In this document: positions 1 to 6,664 of the stretch, in pieces | How the letters are laid out: each line of letters opens with the position of its first letter | How positions within the stretch are numbered: the stretch's first letter is position 1 | Assembly: GCA_031431435.1 (NCBI GenBank) | Contig: JANPDI010000044.1 | Location: 20,240-84,239 of the forward strand | Direction of reading: 5' to 3' | Length of the DNA: 64,000 nucleotides | From: UKL13-2 sp031431435 | Lineage (GTDB): Bacteria; Pseudomonadota; Gammaproteobacteria; Burkholderiales; Usitatibacteraceae | Notes under the pieces: generated by a model | Told to the model about the DNA's origin: nothing | The model's database searches: none | Seen by the model: only the letters and a program-made list of their open reading frames with translations | Made by a program: the position numbers and the translations under genes

Positions 1-282
1 TTCAAAAAAACGCTCCTGTCCGTGCACGTAGCCGAGCGCACGAATCGCGTCTCTGGCGCTGTCGGCAGTGATTGAAACCATGCCATTTGCGTCGCGGGTG
101 GTGATGACCGGCCTCTGTAAATTCGCCAGCGGTTTATCCCCATCGAGTATTGGCACACTCGCACGAACCACAAAATACAGCGCAATCGCTGTAATGGCGA
201 TCATGAGGGCAATGACGCCAACGCCTGCCAGCAATACGTTGAGCCAACGCATCAACTTGGTGTCCCGGCTTTGAAAGCTCAT
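1..282 (-). CDS. Penicillin acylase family protein, N-terminal part
   Basis: Cut by the window edge; 94 residues are visible. The protein opens with a short basic stretch and a hydrophobic segment (about residues 13-35) fit for a signal anchor, then reaches DGDKPLANLQ, TTRDANGM and ALGYVHGQERFFE. The last motif is the usual beginning of the alpha chain of the penicillin amidase family (Ntn-hydrolases that cleave amide bonds, often acyl-homoserine lactones or beta-lactam side chains). The catalytic serine lies beyond the window, so activity cannot be judged. The start overlaps the xerC stop by four bases (ATGA), which suggests translational coupling and co-transcription with the dapF-DUF484-xerC genes. 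Family call is good; substrate is unknown. Confidence 0.75.
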   Translation of the reverse strand, partial: MSFQSRDTKLMRWLNVLLAGVGVIALMIAITAIALYFVVRASVPILDGDKPLANLQRPVITTRDANGMVSITADSARDAIRALGYVHGQERFFE

Positions 283-1232
283 TTGTTTTCCTTCTTCTTT
301 GCCCGTGGATGTGCCGAATCGTAAACCTTGGCGAGGTGTTGAAAATCGAGGTGTGTGTACACTTGTGTAGAGGCAATGCTGGCGTGGCCCATCATTTCCT
401 GCACGGCGCGCAAATTCTGCGACGACTGCAGGATGTGTGACGCAAACGAGTGCCGCAGCATATGTGGATGTACGTTAACGTCAATACCCTGTTTGACGGC
501 CCATTGTTTGATGCGTTTCTGGAAAACGGTCGCGGTGATGCGTTTGCCAGACGCACCCAAAAATAATGCTGCTTCGGTGGTGCCGGCCGCCTTGCCGGAT
601 TCACGTACGTCCAGCCATTTCTTTACGGCGGCAATCGCCGGCGCGCCAACCGGAATGATGCGTGTCTTGTTGCCTTTACCGGTGACCCGAATTTCACGCG
701 CCGCATAGTCAATGCTATCGAGATTCAGGCCGACTAATTCGGCGATGCGTAATCCGCACGAGTAGAGAAGTTCAAATGCCGCGCGGTCGCGAATCCCGGC
801 AGGGGTGACGTCGTCGAAGCTGACCAGCTTGATCGCCTCTTCCGGCGACAATGTTTGTGGCAGGCGTTTTGGCGCTTTTGGTGCGCGCACACCTTCACAT
901 GGGTTTGATTGTCCGCGGTTGTGTTGCAGGCAATATTTAAAATAGCCGCGCCAGCCTGACAGCAGCCTCGCAATGGCGCGTGGGGACATGCCTTTACTGT
1001 GTATCGACGCCAGAAAACGCCGGATGTCGTTGGCACCCAGATCTTCAACCGCAATGGTCCGACGCGGGTCGTTGTTTGAGGCGGCAAATGCGGCCAGGTC
1101 GGTGAGGTCGCGGCGATAGTTCACCACGGTCAGTTTCGACAGCCGCCGCTCAAAGGTCAGATGCGCGAGATATTCTTCGGCCAGCGGTGGCAATGATGGC
1201 TTGGGTGGCGGCGGTGGTTTTGCGCTGACCAT
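279..1232 (-). CDS. xerC: Tyrosine recombinase XerC
   Basis: 317 residues, usual length for XerC plus a short proline-rich N-terminus. XerC with XerD resolves chromosome dimers at dif near the division septum. The N-terminal SAM-like core-binding domain covers roughly residues 18-105. The catalytic set is complete: Arg162 (SCGLRIAEL), Lys186 (TGKGNKTR), His257 and Arg260 (HPHMLRHSF), His283 (MGHAS) and the nucleophile Tyr292 (QVYTHLD). It follows DUF484 by 29 bases and overlaps the next gene by ATGA. The dapF-DUF484-xerC order is conserved in many proteobacteria, which favours XerC over XerD or an integron or phage integrase. Confidence 0.95.
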   Translation of the reverse strand: MVSAKPPPPPKPSLPPLAEEYLAHLTFERRLSKLTVVNYRRDLTDLAAFAASNNDPRRTIAVEDLGANDIRRFLASIHSKGMSPRAIARLLSGWRGYFKYCLQHNRGQSNPCEGVRAPKAPKRLPQTLSPEEAIKLVSFDDVTPAGIRDRAAFELLYSCGLRIAELVGLNLDSIDYAAREIRVTGKGNKTRIIPVGAPAIAAVKKWLDVRESGKAAGTTEAALFLGASGKRITATVFQKRIKQWAVKQGIDVNVHPHMLRHSFASHILQSSQNLRAVQEMMGHASIASTQVYTHLDFQHLAKVYDSAHPRAKKKENK

Positions 1233-1261
1233 CTGGGCGGGCCGGGCCGCAATGCCGCCGG

Positions 1262-1963
1262 CTAGTCGACGTGGCCGGAGTCTGGCGGTGACAAAAACAC
1301 CAGCTCGCGCGCAATCACGGCCGCAAACAGCTGGCCGATACGCGACAAAAACATGGTGCCCATGCCGCTGTAAAAGCGTTCGCCGTTTTCGCTCGCCAGC
1401 AACAATACGCCGAATACATTGCCATGCTTGAGCGGAATCATCGCGTACGATTTTAGGTGGGGCGCGTGTTCGCCAAACCAGAGATTGGTTTCGTAAACCG
1501 GGTGTGCGCCGACATAGGGCGACGTCATTGCCTCGACAAACTGGATAAGTTCACTTGCGACAGGCTGAAACTCAGCCGCGTTGACGCCCTCCGGCACGGA
1601 CACGTTCCACAGCCGCACCACGATATGTGGAATGTGGAAGGTGTCGAGCATATCGAGGTACAGGGTATCGATTGCTTGTTCCCGGGTGCGCGCACCAATC
1701 AGTTTTAGTGTCAGCGCCTGCACCTTGTCGGCCAGCGCGTCGTTTTCCTCGCCAAAGCGGATCAGCTCGGCCAGTTTTGATTCAAGCAGCCGCACCTTCT
1801 CGCGGGTTGCAATGAGTTGGCGTTCCGGAATTGAAACTGTGCGGCCGCCGTGCGGATGCGGCACTTCAATATTGAGCAACACATCGGGATGCGCTTCGAA
1901 AAATTCGGGATGGCTGCGTAAAAACTCGGCAACCTGTTCAATGCTCAGTGCGTCGATGGACAT
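1262..1963 (-). CDS. DUF484 family protein (YigA-like)
   Basis: 233 residues from the ATG that gives MSIDALSIEQ. An upstream in-frame extension is rejected because it runs into dapF and reads as low-complexity Arg/His. The N-terminal 45 residues carry the family signature (VAEFLRSHPEFFEAHPD, then a PHPHGGRTVSI stretch), followed by a short coiled coil (about 55-85) and a GAF-like C-terminal half (MIPLKHGNVFGVLLLASEN). No enzymatic residues are known for the family. The gene sits 41 bases after dapF and 29 before xerC, the same place as yigA in enterobacteria, so a role linked to XerC or cell-wall precursor control is possible but unproven. Confidence 0.88.
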   Translation of the reverse strand: MSIDALSIEQVAEFLRSHPEFFEAHPDVLLNIEVPHPHGGRTVSIPERQLIATREKVRLLESKLAELIRFGEENDALADKVQALTLKLIGARTREQAIDTLYLDMLDTFHIPHIVVRLWNVSVPEGVNAAEFQPVASELIQFVEAMTSPYVGAHPVYETNLWFGEHAPHLKSYAMIPLKHGNVFGVLLLASENGERFYSGMGTMFLSRIGQLFAAVIARELVFLSPPDSGHVD

Positions 1964-2004
1964 GGTGACTTTATCTGGGTTAACTTGCGCGCCGCTTACC
2001 GACC

Positions 2005-2841
2005 TTAAACGTCGATCTCGCCATGAAAAACAGTGGTGATGGTGCCGGACATCAACACCGGCGAACCCGCACCCCGCCATGTTACCGAAAGTTCGCCGCC
2101 GCGTGCGATAACGGTCACGGTTGGGTCGAGCAGACCCCAACGAATGCCGGTCACCACGGCCGCACACGCGCCGGTGCCGCAGGCGAGTGTTTCACCGGCG
2201 CCGCGTTCCCATACCCGCAGGCGGATTTGATTGCGGGTGACCACCTGCATGTAGCCGGCGTTGACCCGTTTTGGAAAACAGGTATGGCGCTCGATCAACG
2301 GACCCTCAAACGTCACCGGGGCCAAATCGACATCGTCAACCCGCTGTACCGCATGCGGATTGCCCATCGATACGACCCCGATTTCACGTTGGTGACCGGC
2401 GACCGTGATGGTATATCGAAGCGCGACGGCGTCCGTGTGAAACGGCACGTCAACGGGGTTGAATTTTGGCGCGCCCATATCAACCGTCACGCTGCCATCG
2501 GTTTCGATTTGGGGGCGGATGACGCCATTCATGGTTTCGACCACCAATTGCGACTTGGTGGTGAGTCCCTGATCTCGGACAAAAACCGGAAAACAGCGCG
2601 CCCCGTTGCCGCAGTGTTCGACTTCCTCTCCGCTGCCGTTGAATATGCGGTAACGGAAATCAATGCCCGGCGTGGATGACGATTCGGCAAGCAATACCTG
2701 GTCGCAGCCGATACCAACATGACGATCAGCGATGGTGCGAATCTGGGCGGCGCTTAGTAACGAGGCTTGTGGCTGACTGATGGCATTGAGCATGACAAAG
2801 TCATTGCCCTGCCCGTGCATTTTGGTAAACCGCAGTCGCAC
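2005..2841 (-). CDS. dapF: Diaminopimelate epimerase
   Basis: 278 residues, normal family length. It interconverts LL- and meso-diaminopimelate, the last step before lysine and peptidoglycan precursor synthesis, in the cytoplasm and without cofactor. The two catalytic cysteines are visible: Cys77 in EHCGNGARC and Cys221 in LACGTGACA. The N-terminus FTKMHGQGNDF is typical. The start codon is GTG; the next in-frame ATG would remove the conserved beginning. It begins 9 bases after the small upstream gene and lies in an operon-like minus-strand run with DUF484 and xerC. Confidence 0.96.
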   Translation of the reverse strand: MRLRFTKMHGQGNDFVMLNAISQPQASLLSAAQIRTIADRHVGIGCDQVLLAESSSTPGIDFRYRIFNGSGEEVEHCGNGARCFPVFVRDQGLTTKSQLVVETMNGVIRPQIETDGSVTVDMGAPKFNPVDVPFHTDAVALRYTITVAGHQREIGVVSMGNPHAVQRVDDVDLAPVTFEGPLIERHTCFPKRVNAGYMQVVTRNQIRLRVWERGAGETLACGTGACAAVVTGIRWGLLDPTVTVIARGGELSVTWRGAGSPVLMSGTITTVFHGEIDV

Positions 2842-2850
2842 CGCGACCGC

Positions 2851-3138
2851 CTAGTGGTGCTCGGAAGGAAAGAATGTGAAGCCCGAATCAACCAGCGCGG
2901 GATCCGGGTCAATTTCGTTGGCTTCTTCGATGGCAAGTTCAGGCGGCATGTCCGCCGGGTTTTTCACCGAGGCGCGAAAAGAGGGGTCGGCGGCAATCCG
3001 CGAGATCGCGATAGACGATGCCTCGTCGGCTGATCCGGCGTCGACATACACGTTCTTGAAAAAGCCCATCCACGACTGACCGCCTTCGCGCTCGATGAGG
3101 AAATTTTCGCCGTGGACAAGGATATGAAAAAAGGCCAT
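2851..3138 (-). CDS. Small conserved-looking protein of unknown function
   Basis: 95 residues, not assigned to a family by me. It begins MAFFHILVHGENF, has an aromatic N-terminal half, an alanine/serine-rich middle (GSADEASSIAISRI) and an acidic C-terminus ending FFPSEHH. No signal peptide, membrane segment or metal motif is visible. The spacing of 9 bases to dapF and the coding-like composition support a real gene. No clear Shine-Dalgarno precedes the ATG. It is preceded by three tandem hairpin repeats that separate it from the acyltransferase genes. Possibly an accessory member of the dapF cluster. Confidence 0.65.
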   Translation of the reverse strand: MAFFHILVHGENFLIEREGGQSWMGFFKNVYVDAGSADEASSIAISRIAADPSFRASVKNPADMPPELAIEEANEIDPDPALVDSGFTFFPSEHH

Positions 3139-3162
3139 AAGTTAATTGTAAAGTAAATCTTG

Positions 3163-3275
3163 AAAAATGGCACACCCCCCGAAAGGGGGCGGGCGAATAA
3201 AAATGGCACCCCCCCCCGAAAGGGGGCGGGGTCAATAAAAATGGCACACCCCCGAAAGGGGGCGGCGTCAATAAA
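3163..3275. repeat. Three tandem 35-39 bp hairpin repeats
   Basis: Three head-to-tail units each read AAAAATGGCAC, a C-run, GAAA, a G-run, then a GGCGTCAAT-like tail. Each unit folds as a C5-6/G5 stem with a GAAA tetraloop. Unit 2 has extra Cs and unit 1 a shortened tail (GCGAAT). The last unit overlaps the final codon and stop of the downstream acyltransferase gene. On the minus strand these could act as a transcript-end or stability element between the acyltransferase genes and the small gene before dapF. Confidence 0.85.
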
Positions 3276-4125
3276 ACGACGCCTCGCCGGGCGGCCGCGT
3301 CTTGAAGCGTTTGTGGACCCAAAAATACTGGTCGGGCATTTCCATGATGCGGGCTTCCAAAAACGTGTTCATGCGTCTGGCGTCGGCGACCGGGTCACCG
3401 CTCGGGAAATTCTCCCACGCCGGATAAAACCTTGATTCATAACCGGATTCAGTTTGGCGCGTAATCAGCGGGATGACCTTGGCGCCGGAAATTTCACAAA
3501 GCCGTGATAAGGCCGTAACGGTGGCCGTTTTGACGCCGAAAAAATCAACAAACACGGCGTCCTTTGCGCCGAAGTCCATGTCCGGCAGGTAGTAAAACAA
3601 CTTTTTGGCCTTTAGCGCTTTGAGCACCGGCCGCAAACCTTGCTGACGGGTCACCAGTTCGGCGTTGTTCCAGCGTTGGCGGGCCCGCCGCAACGCCCGG
3701 TCGAACACTTTGTTTTTTTGCTCGGAATACATCGAAAACACCGACGGGTATTCATGTGAAACCTTGGCACCGCCAAAGTCGAGCCCGACAAAGTGAGGTG
3801 CCAACAGGATCACCGGAACCTTGCCGTGCCATTCATCCAGAAAATGCCGGTCGATGAGGGTGCCGCGTGCCATGGCGGCGTCGACCGGCGCATACCAGAG
3901 ATGTCCCAGTTCGAGTGTGGCGCGGGCGAGATTTTCGAACACACCACGACCGATTTCCAGCCGTTGGGCGTCAGATTTTTCGGGAAAACACTTGCCGAGA
4001 TTAATCAGCGTGACGCGCCGCCGACCCCAGTGAAACAACAGCCTGCCCAGGCCGTTGCCGATTGCCGCGACCCAGGATTGGGGCAGCCAGCGCATGATCC
4101 ATAAAACAATAAGGGCAAATCGCAT
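3268..4125 (-). CDS. Lipid A biosynthesis lauroyl/myristoyl acyltransferase family, second copy
   Basis: 285 residues from MRFALIVLWI, preceded by GAAGA; an earlier ATG at 4167 is less likely because it would overlap the upstream gene. The protein belongs to the LpxL/HtrB/LpxM family, inner-membrane enzymes that add secondary acyl chains to Kdo-lipid A. The catalytic HX4D motif is present as His111-Asp116 (APHFVGLDF), with a hydrophobic N-terminal anchor (1-20), a KAKKLFYYLPDMDFG block and VTALSRL. It follows its paralogue by 10 bases. Two tandem copies next to metK and dapF are a familiar betaproteobacterial arrangement. Which acyl position each modifies cannot be told from sequence. Confidence 0.88.
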   Translation of the reverse strand: MRFALIVLWIMRWLPQSWVAAIGNGLGRLLFHWGRRRVTLINLGKCFPEKSDAQRLEIGRGVFENLARATLELGHLWYAPVDAAMARGTLIDRHFLDEWHGKVPVILLAPHFVGLDFGGAKVSHEYPSVFSMYSEQKNKVFDRALRRARQRWNNAELVTRQQGLRPVLKALKAKKLFYYLPDMDFGAKDAVFVDFFGVKTATVTALSRLCEISGAKVIPLITRQTESGYESRFYPAWENFPSGDPVADARRMNTFLEARIMEMPDQYFWVHKRFKTRPPGEASFY

Positions 4126-4135
4126 TGATGAATCT

Positions 4136-5041
4136 TCAGGCGTTGGTGTTGGCTGCAGGGACGGCAACCGCCGGGGCGGGCGGCGCGCCTGCCGGTTGTT
4201 TGTAGCGATTGTATCCCCACAAATATTGGGCTGGGGCCATGTTGATCAATTGTTCAACCATGGCGTTGGTTTGGCGCGCGGCCAAACTCTTGTCGGCGGC
4301 ATATTCTTCCGAAAGTGGCTGCAGATGCACACGGTATCCCGCACCTTTGGGCAATCGCTCGGCGAAAAAAAACAATACGGTCGCGTTGCCGGCGTCAGCC
4401 AGACGCGGCAGCAGCGTCATCGTATAGGCCGGACGGCCAAAAAAATCGGCCCATATGCCTTCGCCGCCAGTTTCGGCCGCCGGTACCTGATCCGGCAAAA
4501 TCATGATGTTGCCCTTCGCCTTGAGTGTCTTTAGCAACATTCGCACGCCGCCGGCGTTGGCCGGTGCCGTGGTGGCGCCACCGCGCGCACGTCCGGCCTC
4601 CATGATTGGTTCGAGCCATGCCTGCTTTGGCGGACGGTACAGCGCGGTGATAGGCAGCCGGCTGGCGATAAAACGCCCGGCAATATCAAAACAGCCGAGA
4701 TGTGGTGAAACAAAAATGATCGGCCGCCCGGCGGCCTGTGCCGCCTCAACGTGCTGCCAGCCACTGGATGGCGCAAACAGGCGATTCAAACGCGCGATTG
4801 ACGCCGTCCACGCAATCGCCAGTTCGGTCACACCCTTGCCCTGTTCGGTGAAGGCGTGGCGCAGTAATATGTTTTTTGACGAGGCATCAAGCGACTGTGA
4901 AATCGCGTATTGGTCGACGTTATCAATGGTCACCTGGCGGTGCCGTTTTGACAGCCGCCAGGCAATTTGACCCAGCAGCGCGCCCAGGGCGTGGTTAAGC
5001 CGCAGGGGCAATCTGCCGATAAGATTGAACAACCACCTCAT
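4136..5041 (-). CDS. Lipid A biosynthesis lauroyl acyltransferase family (LpxL/HtrB-like), first copy
   Basis: 301 residues from MRWLFNLIGR; a GGAG lies about 9 bases upstream of this ATG, whereas an in-frame extension to 5239 crosses the metK promoter region and is rejected. HX4D is His114-Asp119 (SPHLGCFDI). Other family blocks are ALYRPPKQAW, RGGATTAPAN, LKTLKAKGNIMILPDQVP and PAQYLWGYNRYK. It acts on lipid A precursors at the inner membrane, using acyl-ACP. It is the first gene of a minus-strand run and is divergent from metK with about 200 bases between them. The C-terminal tail is proline/alanine rich and not conserved. Confidence 0.9.
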   Translation of the reverse strand: MRWLFNLIGRLPLRLNHALGALLGQIAWRLSKRHRQVTIDNVDQYAISQSLDASSKNILLRHAFTEQGKGVTELAIAWTASIARLNRLFAPSSGWQHVEAAQAAGRPIIFVSPHLGCFDIAGRFIASRLPITALYRPPKQAWLEPIMEAGRARGGATTAPANAGGVRMLLKTLKAKGNIMILPDQVPAAETGGEGIWADFFGRPAYTMTLLPRLADAGNATVLFFFAERLPKGAGYRVHLQPLSEEYAADKSLAARQTNAMVEQLINMAPAQYLWGYNRYKQPAGAPPAPAVAVPAANTNA

Positions 5042-5128
5042 TCGGCGGTCTCCAGGGTGGTGATTTGCATGGCTGGGCGGTTTTGTGTGGCGTCGGATAA
5101 ACGGCGGGCGGATGAATCGGTGGGTGAG

Positions 5129-5157
5129 TTGGAGTAAGCGTGTGATTTTGCTAAAAT
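5129..5157 (+). promoter_or_regulatory. Candidate sigma70 promoter for metK
   Basis: TTGGAG at 5129-5134 and TAAAAT at 5152-5157 are separated by exactly 17 bases. A transcript would begin near 5164, giving a leader of about 78 bases before the metK ATG that contains the folded element described next. Prediction from consensus only. Confidence 0.5.
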
Positions 5158-5182
5158 TGCACGTTTGTATTATCAAGCAGCA

Positions 5183-5232
5183 TCGTGTTGGTCGACAAGC
5201 ACCAACCAAACTTGTAACCACGACTGAGGGGA
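5183..5232 (+). promoter_or_regulatory. Structured metK leader, candidate pseudoknot ending at the ribosome-binding site
   Basis: Three helices can be drawn in about 40 bases: TCGTG 5183-5187 with CACGA 5219-5223; GTTGGT 5187-5192 with ACCAAC 5201-5206 (base 5187 can be used by only one of them at a time); and loop bases ACAAG 5195-5199 with CTTGT 5211-5215, which makes an H-type pseudoknot. The Shine-Dalgarno GAGGGGA (5226-5232) starts two bases after the last helix and can itself form a small GGG/CCC hairpin. I do not recognise it as a known SAM riboswitch class. Confidence 0.4.
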
Positions 5233-5241
5233 TACCCACGC

Positions 5242-6459
5242 ATGAACGATTTTCTTTTTACCTCCGAATCTGTATCTGAAGGCCACCCGGACAAAGTGGC
5301 CGATCAAATTTCGGATGCCATTCTGGACGCCATCCTGGCCCAGGATCCACATTCACGTGTCGCGGCGGAAACGCTTTGCAATACCGGTTTGGTGATTCTG
5401 GCCGGCGAAATTACCACCCGCGCCAATGTTGACTACATCAATGTCGCGCGTGACACGATAAAGCGCATCGGCTACGACAATACCGACTACGGGATTGACT
5501 ACAAGGGCTGTGCGGTGATGGTTTGTTACGACAAACAAAGTCCTGACATTGCCCAGGGCGTTGACAATGCGCAGGATGACAATCTCGACCAGGGTGCCGG
5601 CGATCAGGGTCTGATGTTTGGTTATGCGTGTGACGAAACGCCGGTGTTGATGCCCGCGCCGATTTATTACGCCCACCGTCTTGTGCAGCGACAGTCAGAG
5701 CTGCGCCGTGACGGCCGCATGCCGTGGCTGCGGCCCGATGCCAAGTCACAGGTGACGATGCGTTATGTTGACGGCAAACCGCATTCGATCGATACCATTG
5801 TGTTGTCAACACAGCACGATCCGGAAATGTCGGACGGCATGAAGATGAAGCAAGAGGCGATTGATTCGGTCATCGAAAACATCATTAAGCCGGTATTGCC
5901 AAAGGCATGGATTCAGAACACCCGCTACCTCGTGAATCCGACCGGCCGATTTGTCGTTGGCGGCCCACAGGGTGATTGTGGTCTGACCGGCCGCAAGATT
6001 ATCGTCGACACCTACGGTGGTGCCTGCCCCCACGGCGGCGGCGCATTTTCCGGCAAGGATCCGTCCAAAGTGGATCGTTCGGCCGCTTATGCCGCCCGTT
6101 ATGTGGCCAAAAACGTGGTTGCCGCCGGGCTGGCAAAACAGTGTCAGGTACAGGTGGCCTATGCCATTGGTGTGGCGAAACCAATGAATATCACCATCTA
6201 CACGGAAGGTACCGGCGTGATTCCTGACGCGGAAATCGCCAAGTTGGTGGAGGCTCACTTCGACCTCCGGCCCCGCGGCATCGTCAAAATGCTCGACTTG
6301 TTAAAGCCAATCTACCAAAAGACCGCCGCCTACGGCCATTTTGGTCGTGAAGAACCGGAATTCACTTGGGAACGCACCGATATGGCCGCCAAACTGCGTG
6401 CCGCCGCGGGCGTCAAGGGTGAGGCAAAAGTTACCGGCGTGGCACTGGCGGCCGAATAG
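5242..6459 (+). CDS. metK: S-adenosylmethionine synthetase
   Basis: 405 residues. It makes S-adenosylmethionine from methionine and ATP in the cytoplasm. Hallmarks: SVSEGHPDKVADQ at the N-terminus (ATP and metal site), GAGDQGLMFGYA around residue 120 (methionine-binding loop), GRFVVGGPQGDCGLTGRK, GGGAFSGKDPSKVDRS (phosphate loop) and YGHFGR near the end. The ATG has a good ribosome-binding site, GAGGGGA, 9 bases upstream. It is divergent from the acyltransferase genes and followed, after an SAH riboswitch, by ahcY and metF, so the gene group covers the activated methyl cycle. Confidence 0.98.
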   Translation: MNDFLFTSESVSEGHPDKVADQISDAILDAILAQDPHSRVAAETLCNTGLVILAGEITTRANVDYINVARDTIKRIGYDNTDYGIDYKGCAVMVCYDKQSPDIAQGVDNAQDDNLDQGAGDQGLMFGYACDETPVLMPAPIYYAHRLVQRQSELRRDGRMPWLRPDAKSQVTMRYVDGKPHSIDTIVLSTQHDPEMSDGMKMKQEAIDSVIENIIKPVLPKAWIQNTRYLVNPTGRFVVGGPQGDCGLTGRKIIVDTYGGACPHGGGAFSGKDPSKVDRSAAYAARYVAKNVVAAGLAKQCQVQVAYAIGVAKPMNITIYTEGTGVIPDAEIAKLVEAHFDLRPRGIVKMLDLLKPIYQKTAAYGHFGREEPEFTWERTDMAAKLRAAAGVKGEAKVTGVALAAE

Positions 6460-6468
6460 AATTTTTTA

Positions 6469-6474
6469 TATAAT
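6469..6474 (+). promoter_or_regulatory. Perfect -10 box upstream of the SAH riboswitch
   Basis: TATAAT, 9 bases after the metK stop. Transcription would begin near 6481, exactly at the first bases of the riboswitch aptamer. No convincing -35 box is visible in the end of metK, so the promoter is either weak in -35 or activator-dependent; read-through from metK is also possible. Confidence 0.5.
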
Positions 6475-6481
6475 GCAAGTT

Positions 6482-6562
6482 CCGAGGAGCGCTGCGATTC
6501 ATTCATAGAGTTGTTTTTTATGGAATGAGCCAGGCTCGGAAAAGATTCCACGAACTGCGCTC
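6482..6562 (+). promoter_or_regulatory. S-adenosylhomocysteine (SAH) riboswitch aptamer
   Basis: The conserved core CCGAGGAGCGCTGC begins at 6482 and CCAGGCTCGG ends at 6539. P1 pairs CCGAG 6482-6486 with CTCGG 6535-6539. P2 pairs TTCATTC 6498-6504 with GAATGAG 6523-6529, with an unusually long AT-rich loop. The pseudoknot pairs GAGCGC 6487-6492 with GCGCTC 6557-6562. This is the class that senses SAH and activates ahcY in beta- and other proteobacteria, and ahcY follows directly. Identification rests on the conserved primary sequence and all helices. Confidence 0.95.
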
Positions 6563-6592
6563 GCAACTGAAAAGTTGCGGGCGCTTTTTTTT
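6557..6592 (+). terminator. Intrinsic terminator, expression platform of the SAH riboswitch
   Basis: GCGCTCGCAAC 6557-6567 pairs over 11 positions (one T-G) with GTTGCGGGCGC 6574-6584 around a TGAAAA loop, followed by eight Ts. Its first six bases are the same GCGCTC used by the aptamer pseudoknot, so the two structures exclude each other: SAH binding should block termination and switch ahcY on. Confidence 0.9.
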
Positions 6593-6664
6593 GCCCGCGC
6601 GTTATGAACAGACTGTCCGCGCCGATAACACCATTAATCAATCCAGATACTGAACGGGAACCAT

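Noticed and set aside
2023..2679. 218-residue plus-strand open frame
   Set aside because: Antisense of dapF, which has both catalytic cysteines.
3163..3275. Short CRISPR-like array
   Set aside because: Units are contiguous, without unique spacers, and only three; no cas genes are near.
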